A DNA stretch of 15,146 nucleotides from DAIODI01 sp036746875 (GTDB lineage Bacteria; Pseudomonadota; Alphaproteobacteria; Rhizobiales; Aestuariivirgaceae): assembly GCA_036746875.1 (NCBI GenBank), contig DAIODI010000053.1, positions 1 through 15,146 of the forward strand, given 5' to 3'. A program made the position numbers and the translations under genes. Below are positions 1 through 5,910 of the stretch, piece after piece. The notes under the pieces are model-generated. The model saw only the letters and a list, made by a program, of their open reading frames with translations. It searched no databases and had not been told where the DNA came from. Position 1 is the stretch's first letter; every line of letters starts with the position of its first letter.

Positions 1-1
1 C

Positions 2-364
2 GCGCGGGGGTTGTTCGACGGGCAATGCGGCGGCGCGGTGACGGTGGAAGGCGCCATCGGCGTGGACTTCATCGTCGTGTGGGGCGAGCCGGGCGCGTTC
101 ACCGTCACCGGCTTGCAGTACACCCAGCCGGCCGGCGCCGGTCCGGACGGGCGCGCCACCAGCCTCGACGTCATGGTGATCCCCGAAGGCGATGGCGCGG
201 CGGCCGGGCAGCAGGTGCTGTCGTTCCCGCTGTCCACCGCCGACGGCGCGCAGTCGATCAGGATCCCGGCGACGCCCGGCAAGGGATTGTGGCTGCGGCT
301 GGCGGGCGCGCAGGACACGGGCGCGCTCGCGCTCGGCGATATCAGGGTCGAGACCGCGCCATAA
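2..364 (+). CDS. C-terminal part of an unrecognised protein (5' end outside the window)
   Basis: The frame is open from the first bases of the window to a TAA at 362-364, so this is most likely the 3' end of a longer gene; the in-frame TTG at 11 need not be the real start. About 120 residues are visible. They are rich in Gly, Ala, Val and Thr in short alternating hydrophobic stretches, with no membrane segment and only one cysteine, which suggests a beta-rich fold. I recognise no motif or family, so I assign no function. The next gene starts about 145 bases further on, across a spacer full of inverted repeats, so the two are probably separate transcription units. Confidence 0.55.
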   Translation, partial: ARGLFDGQCGGAVTVEGAIGVDFIVVWGEPGAFTVTGLQYTQPAGAGPDGRATSLDVMVIPEGDGAAAGQQVLSFPLSTADGAQSIRIPATPGKGLWLRLAGAQDTGALALGDIRVETAP

Positions 365-398
365 CGAAAGTATCGTCCGGCGACGCAGATCGCTTGGT

Positions 399-458
399 GC
401 GCCGCAGCGGCGCGGAGCGGGCCGCGCGGCCCGGCGCAACGCAAGGCCCATTGCGCCG
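399..458. repeat. Cluster of inverted repeats in the spacer before the ABC transporter genes
   Basis: Three inverted repeats follow one another: a 6-bp stem with a CAG loop at 399-413, a perfect 16-bp palindrome CGGGCCGCGCGGCCCG at 418-433, and an 8-bp stem (CGGCGCAA with TTGCGCCG, 11-base loop) at 432-458. The last two share bases 432-433 and cannot both form completely. They may terminate transcription of the upstream gene or act in the leader of the ATPase gene. No T-run follows, so a standard intrinsic terminator is not supported. Confidence 0.4.
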
Positions 459-508
459 CGGGCCGCCGGGCGTCACAGTGCGCCGACCGTGGCAGAGAGG
501 GGGAAACC

Positions 509-1330
509 GTGACCGCGCAGGCGACGGCGACGGAACAAGCGCCGCATGGCGGGCGCACCGAGGCGGTGCGGGTGGAGGACCTGCACAAGCGGTTCGGCGC
601 GCTGGAGGTGCTGAAGGGCGTCTCGCTGTCGGCCAACGAGGGCGACGTGGTGTCGATCATCGGGGCGTCGGGCTCCGGCATGAGCAAGTTCCTGCGCCGC
701 GTCAACCAGCTCGAACTGCCCACGAAGGTGCGCATCTTCGTGTCCGGCTAGGAGGTGATGCTGAAGGCGGGGCGAGACGGCGATCTTCACCCGGCCGACA
801 GCCGCCAGGTGGAGCGCGTGCGCTCCAGGCTCGGCATGGTGTTTCAGAGCTTCAATCTCTGGCAGCACATGAGCGTGCTGCAGAACGTCATCGAGGCGCC
901 CGTCCATGTCCTGAAGGTGCCCAAGGCGCAGGCGGTGGAGAAGGCGGAGGCGTTGCTCAACCGCGTGGGGCTTTACGAGAAGCGCGACCAGTACCCTGCG
1001 TTTCTCTCCGGCGGCCAGCAGCAACGCGCCGCGATCGCGCGGGCGCTCGCCGTCGATCCGAAGGTGATGCTGTTCGACGAGCCCACGTCGGCGCTCGACC
1101 CGGAGCTCGTCGGCGAGGTGCTCAAGGTCATCCGCAGCCTCGCCGAGGAAGGCCGCACCATGCTGCTGGTCACCCACGAGATGGCGTTCGCGCGCGAGGT
1201 GTCGGATACGGTGATGTTCCTGCACCAGGGGCTGGTGGAGGAACAGGGCCCGCCCTCGCAGGTGTTCGGCAATCCCGCGTCGGCGCGCTGCCGCCAGTTC
1301 GTCAACGCCATGAACAAGACCGGCGGCTGA
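509..1330 (+). pseudogene. Polar amino-acid ABC transporter ATPase (HisP/GlnQ type), disrupted
   Basis: One continuous frame encodes a HisP-like ATPase of about 273 residues, the usual family length, but codon 81 (749-751) is TAG. Visible motifs are the Q-loop Q113 in VFQSFNLW, signature LSGGQQQR at 166-173, Walker B VMLFDEP at 186-192 and switch His223. Walker A at 52-60 reads GASGSGMSK where the family has GxSGSGKST, so the nucleotide-binding lysine is Met58 and the following Thr is Lys60. Val74 also stands where Gly is usual. GTG at 509, preceded by a purine-rich GAGAGGGGG, is the likely start. The gene leads an otherwise intact importer cluster. Stop plus Walker A loss means neither readthrough nor reinitiation should restore ATPase activity. 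Sequencing error is the main alternative, because the rest of the frame is well conserved. Confidence 0.85.
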
Positions 1331-1360
1331 CCGACGTCTGCGCCGCCGACCACGAATGCG

Positions 1361-1399
1361 TCAGGCCGATTGCCTGAAATCACGCTCCTAACGTATAGA
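1361..1399 (+). promoter_or_regulatory. Candidate promoter with an operator-like inverted repeat before the binding-protein gene
   Basis: TTGCCT (1370-1375) and TATAGA (1394-1399) are separated by 18 bases and resemble a sigma70-type promoter about 80 bases before the binding-protein start. An inverted repeat, TCAGGC-5-GCCTGA (1361-1377), overlaps the -35 element and could be a regulator site. This suggests that the binding-protein gene can be transcribed independently of the broken ATPase gene. The call rests on motif matching only. Confidence 0.4.
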
Positions 1400-1478
1400 T
1401 AACGTCGGGCAAACCGCCTCCGGCCGTTCAAGAGCCCGCGTCAGGCTGTTCGGGGGCGACCACAAGAAGGGAAGAAAC

Positions 1479-2270
1479 ATGAAATCCGCTTGGAAATTCG
1501 CTGCCGCCGCTGCGATGGCGTTGTCGATCTTCATCGGTCCCGCGAGCGCCCAGGATACGGTGCGCTTCGGCATGGCGCCGGAGCCTTATCCGCCGTTCGC
1601 CTCGAAGGACGCCTCCGGCACGTGGGTCGGCTGGGAAATCGAACTCATGGACGCCGTGTGCAAGGCGATGGACGCCAAGTGCGAGATCGTCGAGATCTCC
1701 TGGGACGGCCTGATCCCGGCGCTGCAGGCCAAGCAGCTCGATGTGATCTGGAACTCCATGTCGATCACCGTGAAGCGCAAGGAAGTCATCGACTTCACAA
1801 ACAAGTACTACAACTCGCCGGCGGTGGTCATCGGCCCGAAGGATGTGAAGTTCGGCGCCAAGCCCGAGGATCTCAAGGGCAAGGTGGTCGGAACGCAAGT
1901 TTCCACCATCCACTCGGCCTACGTCGAGAAGCACTTCGTTCCGGCCGGCGCCTCCATCAAGACCTACCAGACGCAGGACGAGGCCAACCAGGACCTCGCG
2001 GCGGGCCGGATCGACGCCATCATGGCGGACTCGATCGCGCTCGACGCCTTCCTCAAGACCGACCAGGGCAAGGCCTGCTGCGACGTGAAGGGACAGGTCG
2101 AGGACGATCCGGTGGTGCTGGGCGCGGGCGTCGGCGGCGGCGTGCGCAAGGAAGACACGGCGCTGAAGGAGAAGCTGAACGCGGCGATCGCCAAGGTGCG
2201 CGAGGACGGGACCTACAAGGCGATCACAGATCGTTACTTCAACTTCGACATCTACGGCAGCGCCAACTGA
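1479..2270 (+). CDS. Periplasmic polar amino-acid binding protein (HisJ/ArgT family)
   Basis: This is a family 3 solute-binding protein of 263 residues, the usual length. Residues 1-24 are a signal peptide with cleavage expected after Ala-Ser-Ala (24). The mature part has the family hallmarks: FGMAPEPYPPF near its start, WDGLIPALQAKQLDVIWNSMSIT at about 75-97, DFTNKYYNSP at 105-114, and DEANQDLAAGRIDAIMAD at 167-184. Cys61 and Cys68 have the C-x6-C spacing of the HisJ disulfide; a CC pair at 200-201 is additional. It would capture a polar or basic amino acid in the periplasm and deliver it to the two permeases downstream. The exact ligand cannot be read from sequence. ATG at 1479 has a good ribosome site (AAGGGAAG). 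The GC-rich gene shows no sign of decay, in contrast to the ATPase gene before it. Confidence 0.93.
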   Translation: MKSAWKFAAAAAMALSIFIGPASAQDTVRFGMAPEPYPPFASKDASGTWVGWEIELMDAVCKAMDAKCEIVEISWDGLIPALQAKQLDVIWNSMSITVKRKEVIDFTNKYYNSPAVVIGPKDVKFGAKPEDLKGKVVGTQVSTIHSAYVEKHFVPAGASIKTYQTQDEANQDLAAGRIDAIMADSIALDAFLKTDQGKACCDVKGQVEDDPVVLGAGVGGGVRKEDTALKEKLNAAIAKVREDGTYKAITDRYFNFDIYGSAN

Positions 2271-2316
2271 CCGGCGCCGCACTTCCCGGCTGACAGCGGC
2301 GGCAGGCCGGGTATAC

Positions 2317-2357
2317 TTCCCTTGCGCGACGGGAACCTTTCCCGCCGCGCGAGGGGG
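2317..2357 (+). repeat. Strong intercistronic hairpin between binding-protein and permease genes
   Basis: Bases 2317-2335 pair with 2339-2357 around the three-base loop CCT. Of 19 positions, 15 are Watson-Crick, three are G-U and one is an A-C mismatch (2329/2345). It starts 46 bases after the binding-protein stop and ends 41 bases before the permease start. No T-run follows, so it is more likely a 3' mRNA stabiliser or partial terminator than a full terminator. This would allow more binding protein than permease, as known for hairpins at this place in his and mal transport operons. Confidence 0.7.
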
Positions 2358-2398
2358 CCACGGACCTCGCGACGAGGCCCGTGCAGGGGATACGGCTG

Positions 2399-3118
2399 AT
2401 GGCCGCACAATCGGTGTTCGATCTGCTCGCCCTTTCGCCGCCGGGCTGGGGAGGCAACCTGCTGCGCGGCGCCTGGAACACCATTCAGATCGCCGTGCTC
2501 GCCTACGGCCTCGGCATCGGGCTCGGCCTGATCGGCGCGATGGCGAAGCTCTCCGGCAACAAGCCGGCGTTCTGGGTCGCCGAAACCTACACCACGCTGG
2601 TGCGGGCGGTGCCCGACCTGCTCCTCATCATGCTCCTCTATTACGCCGGCACGACGGCGCTGAACCAGCTGCTGGCGAGCTACGGCGTCAGCGCGATCCA
2701 GGTTTCGGGTTTCGCCGCCGGCGTCGGCGTGCTGGGGTTCGTTCAGGGGGCCTACGCGACCGAGGTTCTGCGGGCGGCGATCCAGGCCGTGCCGGTGGGG
2801 CAGATGGAGGCGGCGAAGGCGTTCGGCATGTCGCCGTTGCTCCGCTGGCGGCGTGTCCTCATCCCGGCGATGCTGCCGTTCGCGCTGCCGGGCATGGCCA
2901 ACCTCTGGCTCGTGCTCACCAAGGCGACGGCGCTGCTGGCGGTGGTGGGCTACGGCGAACTGACCCTCGAAACCCGGCAGGCGGCGGGGTCCACCAAGGC
3001 CTACTTCCTGTTCTTCTCCGCCGCGATGGTGATCTACCTCGTCATCACGCTGGTCTCGCAGCGATTCTTCACATGGCTCGAAAACCGGATGCGGCGCGGC
3101 CAGCGCCGCCACGCCTGA
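2399..3118 (+). CDS. Amino-acid ABC transporter permease, HisQ type
   Basis: This is an inner-membrane permease of the HisQ/HisM/GlnP family, 239 residues from ATG 2399. I chose this start because AGGGGAT lies seven bases before it; GTG at 2381 in the same frame has no better site. Several hydrophobic segments are visible, at roughly 25-45, 60-85, 100-120, 150-175, 180-195 and 205-230. The cytoplasmic EAA loop that contacts the ATPase is intact from Glu137 (EAAKAFGMSPLLRWRRVLIP). It should pair with the next gene product to form the channel of the importer. The second permease gene follows after 13 bases, so the two are probably translated from one mRNA. Its partner ATPase gene in this cluster is broken, so energisation must come from another HisP-like protein if the system works. 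Confidence 0.92.
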   Translation: MAAQSVFDLLALSPPGWGGNLLRGAWNTIQIAVLAYGLGIGLGLIGAMAKLSGNKPAFWVAETYTTLVRAVPDLLLIMLLYYAGTTALNQLLASYGVSAIQVSGFAAGVGVLGFVQGAYATEVLRAAIQAVPVGQMEAAKAFGMSPLLRWRRVLIPAMLPFALPGMANLWLVLTKATALLAVVGYGELTLETRQAAGSTKAYFLFFSAAMVIYLVITLVSQRFFTWLENRMRRGQRRHA

Positions 3119-3131
3119 CGGGGCCGCGGCG

Positions 3132-3821
3132 ATGAACTGGAGCTGGCTTCCCGAATACCTTCCCGACCTGTTGAACGGCCTGTGGATCACCCTGCTTCTG
3201 CTGGCGCTCTCCACCGTCTTCGGGGCGATCCTCGCCGTGCCCATCGGGCTTGTGCAGGTCACCGGGCCGTGGCCGCTGGCGATGCTGGCGCGCGGGTTCT
3301 GCACGGTGATCCGCGGCACCCCGCTGCTGCTTCAGGTGTGGATGCTGTACTACGGGCTCGGCTCGCTGTTCCCGATGATCCCGGAGATCCGCGAGAGCTT
3401 CCTGTGGCCGGTGCTGCGCGAGGGATTCTTCTACGCCGTGCTCGCCTTCACTCTGAGCTTCGCAGGCTACGAGGCCGAGGTGGTGCGCGGCGCGCTGATG
3501 GGCGTGCCGAAGGGCGAACTTGAGGCGGCGCGCGCGTTCGGCATGACGCCGGGGCAGGTGCTGCGGCGCGTGTGGCTGCCGCGCGCCATCCGTTCCGTGC
3601 TGCCGACGCTTGCGGGGGAGACCGTTCTGCAACTGCAGGCCACCCCGCTCGCCGCGACGATCACGGTGATGGACCTGTTCGGCGTCGCCAACGCCATCCG
3701 GCAGGAAACGTACCGCATCTACGAGCCGCTGCTGCTCGTGGCGGCGATCTACATCATCCTCACGTTCATCATCGCCCGGCTGTTCAACGTGGTGGAAGGG
3801 CAGGTCCCGCAACGGCGGTGA
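3132..3821 (+). CDS. Amino-acid ABC transporter permease, HisM type
   Basis: This is the second membrane subunit of the importer, 229 residues, of the HisM branch. The N-terminus (MNWSWLPEYLPDLLNGLWITLLLL) leads directly into the first membrane segment. The motif VIRGTPLLLQVWMLYYGL, typical of this family, lies at about 59-76. The EAA loop is intact from Glu131 (EAARAFGMTPGQVLRRVWLP). Further hydrophobic segments are at about 155-180 and 195-215. The start ATG is 13 bases after the previous stop with only a weak G-rich ribosome site, which fits translational coupling to the first permease. It is the last gene of the transporter cluster and ends 26 bases from the convergent ykgJ-like gene. No obvious terminator lies in that short gap. 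Confidence 0.92.
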   Translation: MNWSWLPEYLPDLLNGLWITLLLLALSTVFGAILAVPIGLVQVTGPWPLAMLARGFCTVIRGTPLLLQVWMLYYGLGSLFPMIPEIRESFLWPVLREGFFYAVLAFTLSFAGYEAEVVRGALMGVPKGELEAARAFGMTPGQVLRRVWLPRAIRSVLPTLAGETVLQLQATPLAATITVMDLFGVANAIRQETYRIYEPLLLVAAIYIILTFIIARLFNVVEGQVPQRR

Positions 3822-3847
3822 AGCCCGAGGCGCCGGGCGGTGCGGCG

Positions 3848-4222
3848 TCAGTCCTCGTGGTGCCAGGTGGTGGAGATGTAGTCCTTGTCCTTCTGGCCCT
3901 TGCGCTCGAAGGAGAGGAAATCCCAGTAGCCGCACCGGCCTTCGCCGGGGAACGAACGGCAGACGGCGGGGCGCGCCGCATACACCGTGCAGCGCCGGTT
4001 CTCGGTGTCGAAGAAGCGGCAGATGCGGCCGAAGTGCTCGTCCTTCTTGCGCCGCATGATGCGCATGTGGCCGTGCCTGGCCCGCGTGAACTTCGCCTGC
4101 GCCTCCTCCGGCGTGACGCCGAAGTGCTTCGCCAGCCGCGCCAGGTCGCGTTTGGAGACGGCGATCACCGGATACGAGCAGCAGTAGCCCGGGCACTTCA
4201 GGCAGTCGTAGAGCTTCCCCAT
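3848..4222 (-). CDS. YkgJ-family cysteine-cluster protein
   Basis: This 124-residue protein has eight cysteines: C7, C10, C14, C15, C68, C78, C88 and C97. The arrangement CxxCxxxCC at the N-terminus, then RICRFFDTENRRCTVYAARPAVCRSFP, is the pattern of the YkgJ/UPF0153 family, thought to bind a zinc ion or iron-sulfur cluster; its biochemical role is not established. There is no signal peptide or membrane segment, so it should be cytoplasmic. I chose ATG at 4222 because it directly precedes the conserved N-terminal cysteines; the frame is open further upstream but only with low-complexity Arg-rich sequence inside the lysR gene. The start lies 25 bases inside the end of lysR, so translation is probably coupled and the two form one minus-strand operon. 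Confidence 0.88.
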   Translation of the reverse strand: MGKLYDCLKCPGYCCSYPVIAVSKRDLARLAKHFGVTPEEAQAKFTRARHGHMRIMRRKKDEHFGRICRFFDTENRRCTVYAARPAVCRSFPGEGRCGYWDFLSFERKGQKDKDYISTTWHHED

Positions 4223-5166
4223 GCGGCGACACCCGGCTTCGGCGGCGTTGGCGCGGCGCCGCTTCGGAAGGCGGCGAATCGGCGCATCGTATCGCCCATC
4301 TCGGCGGTGAGCCACTCCCGGAAGGCGCGCGCCGGGGCGCTTTCCCGCATCCCCTTGCGGCGGACGAGGTGGTAGCCGCCCGGCTCCTTGATCTCGACGG
4401 CGAACGGCTTGACGAGCCAGCCCTCGGAGAGCGCGTCGATGCACACCACATGGTCGCCGAGCGCGAAGCCCTGGCCCGCTTCAGCCGCCTCGATGGCGAG
4501 GTGGTTCTGGAACATCGGCCCGCGCCACGGATCGAGCCCTTCGGCCTTCGCCTCGCGCAACAGGTCGCTCCACCATTCGCGCGAATAGGTGTGGAGCAGG
4601 GTGAACCCGGCCAAATCGTTGATCGAGGTCAGGGTGCGCCCGGCGATTAACGCCGGGGCGCATACGGGGAAGACGATGAACGGGGCGATCAGGCTTGAAT
4701 CGATCTCCGCCCAGGGGCCGACGCCGGAGCGGATGCCGAGCTCGAACTCGCCCTCGTGGAACGTCACCACCCTGGAGTCGGGATCGACGGCGAGCTCGAT
4801 GTCGGGGTTGGCGGCGCTGAACCGGCCAAGCCGCGGCACCAGCCAGCGCGAGGCGAACCCCGGCTCGACGGTGACGGCGAGCCGGCGCGTGGAGCCTTGC
4901 GCCATCACCCGGCGCGTGGCCTCGGCAAGGCCGTCGAACAGCGGCGTGAGATCGCGGCCGTAGCGCTCGCCCGCGTCGGTGCGCGTAACGCCGCGTCCGG
5001 TGCGCCGGAAAAGCTCCACCCCCAGCCACTCCTCAAGGTCGCGGATATGGCGGCTCACCGCGGCGTGGGTGACGAACAGCTCTTCGGCCGCAGCGGTGAA
5101 ACTCTCGTGCCGGGCGGCGGCCTCGAAGGCGCGCAGGGCGTTGAGCGAAGGCAGGCGGCGGGGCAT
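4198..5166 (-). CDS. LysR-type transcriptional regulator (GcvA-like)
   Basis: This is a 322-residue LysR-type regulator of standard length. The N-terminal winged helix-turn-helix runs from LPSLNALRAFEAAARHESF through the recognition part VTHAAVSRHIRDLEEWLGVELFRR (residues about 5-60), wording typical of the GcvA branch. A linker helix and the effector-binding domain (about 90-300) follow. The C-terminal 20 residues are rich in Pro, Ala and Ser and overlap the start of the ykgJ-like gene. LysR proteins usually control a divergent neighbour and themselves; here the divergent neighbour is a 43-codon small ORF, and a perfect palindrome lies between them. The effector is unknown. The transporter next door is another possible target. 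ATG at 5166 puts the DNA-binding domain at the usual position, although no clear ribosome site precedes it. Confidence 0.92.
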   Translation of the reverse strand: MPRRLPSLNALRAFEAAARHESFTAAAEELFVTHAAVSRHIRDLEEWLGVELFRRTGRGVTRTDAGERYGRDLTPLFDGLAEATRRVMAQGSTRRLAVTVEPGFASRWLVPRLGRFSAANPDIELAVDPDSRVVTFHEGEFELGIRSGVGPWAEIDSSLIAPFIVFPVCAPALIAGRTLTSINDLAGFTLLHTYSREWWSDLLREAKAEGLDPWRGPMFQNHLAIEAAEAGQGFALGDHVVCIDALSEGWLVKPFAVEIKEPGGYHLVRRKGMRESAPARAFREWLTAEMGDTMRRFAAFRSGAAPTPPKPGVAAWGSSTTA

Positions 5167-5192
5167 GGGCGAACAATCCGTATGTGAGTTTT

Positions 5193-5206
5193 CCTGACAT
5201 GTCAGG
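5193..5206. promoter_or_regulatory. Perfect 14-bp palindrome, likely LysR operator
   Basis: CCTGACATGTCAGG is a perfect inverted repeat in the 113-base gap between the lysR start (5166) and the divergent small ORF (5280). It lies about 15 bases upstream of a weak candidate promoter (TTGCGG 5221-5226, CACATT 5244-5249, 17-base spacer). That places its centre near -57, where LysR proteins usually bind to activate a divergent gene. The palindrome is seen directly; its role as an operator is inferred. Confidence 0.55.
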
Positions 5207-5279
5207 TAGCAATTTGCCGTTTGCGGCGCAACAGAAGCGCGTGCACATTAACTCCACAAGAACAACAGGAGCAACCATC

Positions 5280-5411
5280 ATGAACTGGATTTTCGAAGCT
5301 TTTTCGGGCGTTTACTCGACAGCGACGTTCAGCGCGCCGGTGCGCGTGCACAATGCTGCGACTGCGAACGATCCGTCGAAGGCCTACGGTGCGCAGGCCA
5401 GGCGCAAGTGA
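5280..5411 (+). CDS. Small ORF of 43 codons divergent from lysR
   Basis: ATG 5280 is preceded by ACAGGAG with eight bases between, a much better ribosome site than most in this window. The product begins MNWIFEAFSGVYSTATF, an amphipathic aromatic stretch, and ends with a basic Lys/Arg tail. It has no cysteine, no clear signal peptide and no DUF1127-type arginine motif. I do not recognise the family. Codon third positions are less strictly G/C than in neighbouring genes. It is divergent from lysR with a palindrome between, which makes it a plausible regulated target; its stop lies only seven bases from the convergent ridA-like gene. It could act as a small peptide, or translation of the ORF could serve as a leader. 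That it is a real coding gene is likely but unproven. Confidence 0.6.
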   Translation: MNWIFEAFSGVYSTATFSAPVRVHNAATANDPSKAYGAQARRK

Positions 5412-5418
5412 CGCCTCG

Positions 5419-5808
5419 CTACGCCCGCCCGGCCGCAACGGCCGAGATCTCAACCTTGAATCGCGCATCTGCAAGGCCCGACACGACGAGCAGCGTCATG
5501 GCGGGCCTTGTTCCGTCGAGCGCCCGGTCGCGCACCTCGCGGTAGAGCGGCACCGATGCGGGATCGGTGATGTACACCGTCACCTCGACGAGGTTTTCCC
5601 GCGTCATCCCGGCCGCCTCGACGATGGCGAACACATTCGCCCACGCCAGCTCGTGCTGGCGGCGTTCGGTCTCCCCCAGCCGCCCCGCCGGGTCCGTGCC
5701 GACCTGTCCCGAGACGAACACCAGCCGCTCGCCGGCCTCCACTTCGATCGCCTGGCTGTAGGCGGAAAACGGCTTTGTGGCGTTGGCGGTGAACAGCGGC
5801 CGGACCAT
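5419..5808 (-). CDS. RidA/YjgF-family protein
   Basis: This 129-residue protein is of typical RidA length. Family features are the N-terminal PFSAYSQAIEVEAGERLVFVSGQV (13-36), the helix HELAWANVFAIVEAAGM (52-68), VEVTVYITD (74-82) and the C-terminal RPAMTLLVVSGLADARFKVEISAVA (101-125). Archetypal RidA hydrolyses reactive enamine/imine intermediates of amino-acid metabolism using an arginine at the position equivalent to E. coli Arg105. Here that position is Met104, so it belongs to a branch not expected to have classical 2-iminopropanoate deaminase activity. ATG at 5808 follows AAGGA with eight to nine bases between. The gene is divergent from ssb, and the 102-base gap holds a LexA box. It forms homotrimers in the family and should be cytoplasmic. 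Confidence 0.9.
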   Translation of the reverse strand: MVRPLFTANATKPFSAYSQAIEVEAGERLVFVSGQVGTDPAGRLGETERRQHELAWANVFAIVEAAGMTRENLVEVTVYITDPASVPLYREVRDRALDGTRPAMTLLVVSGLADARFKVEISAVAAGRA

Positions 5809-5843
5809 GGGGGTGTTTCCTTGCAAAATCTCTGATTCGAGGC

Positions 5844-5872
5844 TTGCGCGCGACGGTTGCGAACAGTAGAAC
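5844..5872 (+). promoter_or_regulatory. Candidate ssb promoter
   Basis: TTGCGC (5844-5849) and TAGAAC (5867-5872) are 17 bases apart, with the -10 element 38 bases before the ssb start. The LexA box at 5869-5883 overlaps its -10 element and predicted start point, which would allow repression. Identified by motif only. Confidence 0.4.
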
Positions 5873-5883
5873 ATCCATAGAAC
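5869..5883 (+). promoter_or_regulatory. SOS (LexA) box upstream of ssb
   Basis: GAACATCCATAGAAC is an exact match to GAAC-N7-GAAC, the direct-repeat SOS box bound by LexA in Alphaproteobacteria (GTTC-N7-GTTC on the other strand). A third GAAC lies at 5861-5864. The box ends 27 bases before the ssb start codon and is between ssb and ridA, so it could affect both. ssb is a known SOS-regulated gene in several bacteria. Confidence 0.75.
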
Positions 5884-5910
5884 ATTCAACCGGGCGAAGG
5901 AAGCGTCACA

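Noticed and set aside
749..751. Amber codon in the ATPase gene as programmed recoding (readthrough or special amino acid)
   Set aside because: The Walker A lysine is also lost, so a full-length product would still be inactive. There is no sign of a recoding element.
2252..3319. Long minus-strand frame opposite the first permease gene
   Set aside because: The product is Arg/Gln/His-rich low-complexity sequence with no motif, and the plus strand carries a clear HisQ-type permease.
4223..4444. N-terminal extension of the YkgJ-like protein to an earlier start at 4444
   Set aside because: The added 74 residues are Arg-rich shadow of the lysR 3' end and the family begins at the cysteine motif after ATG 4222.
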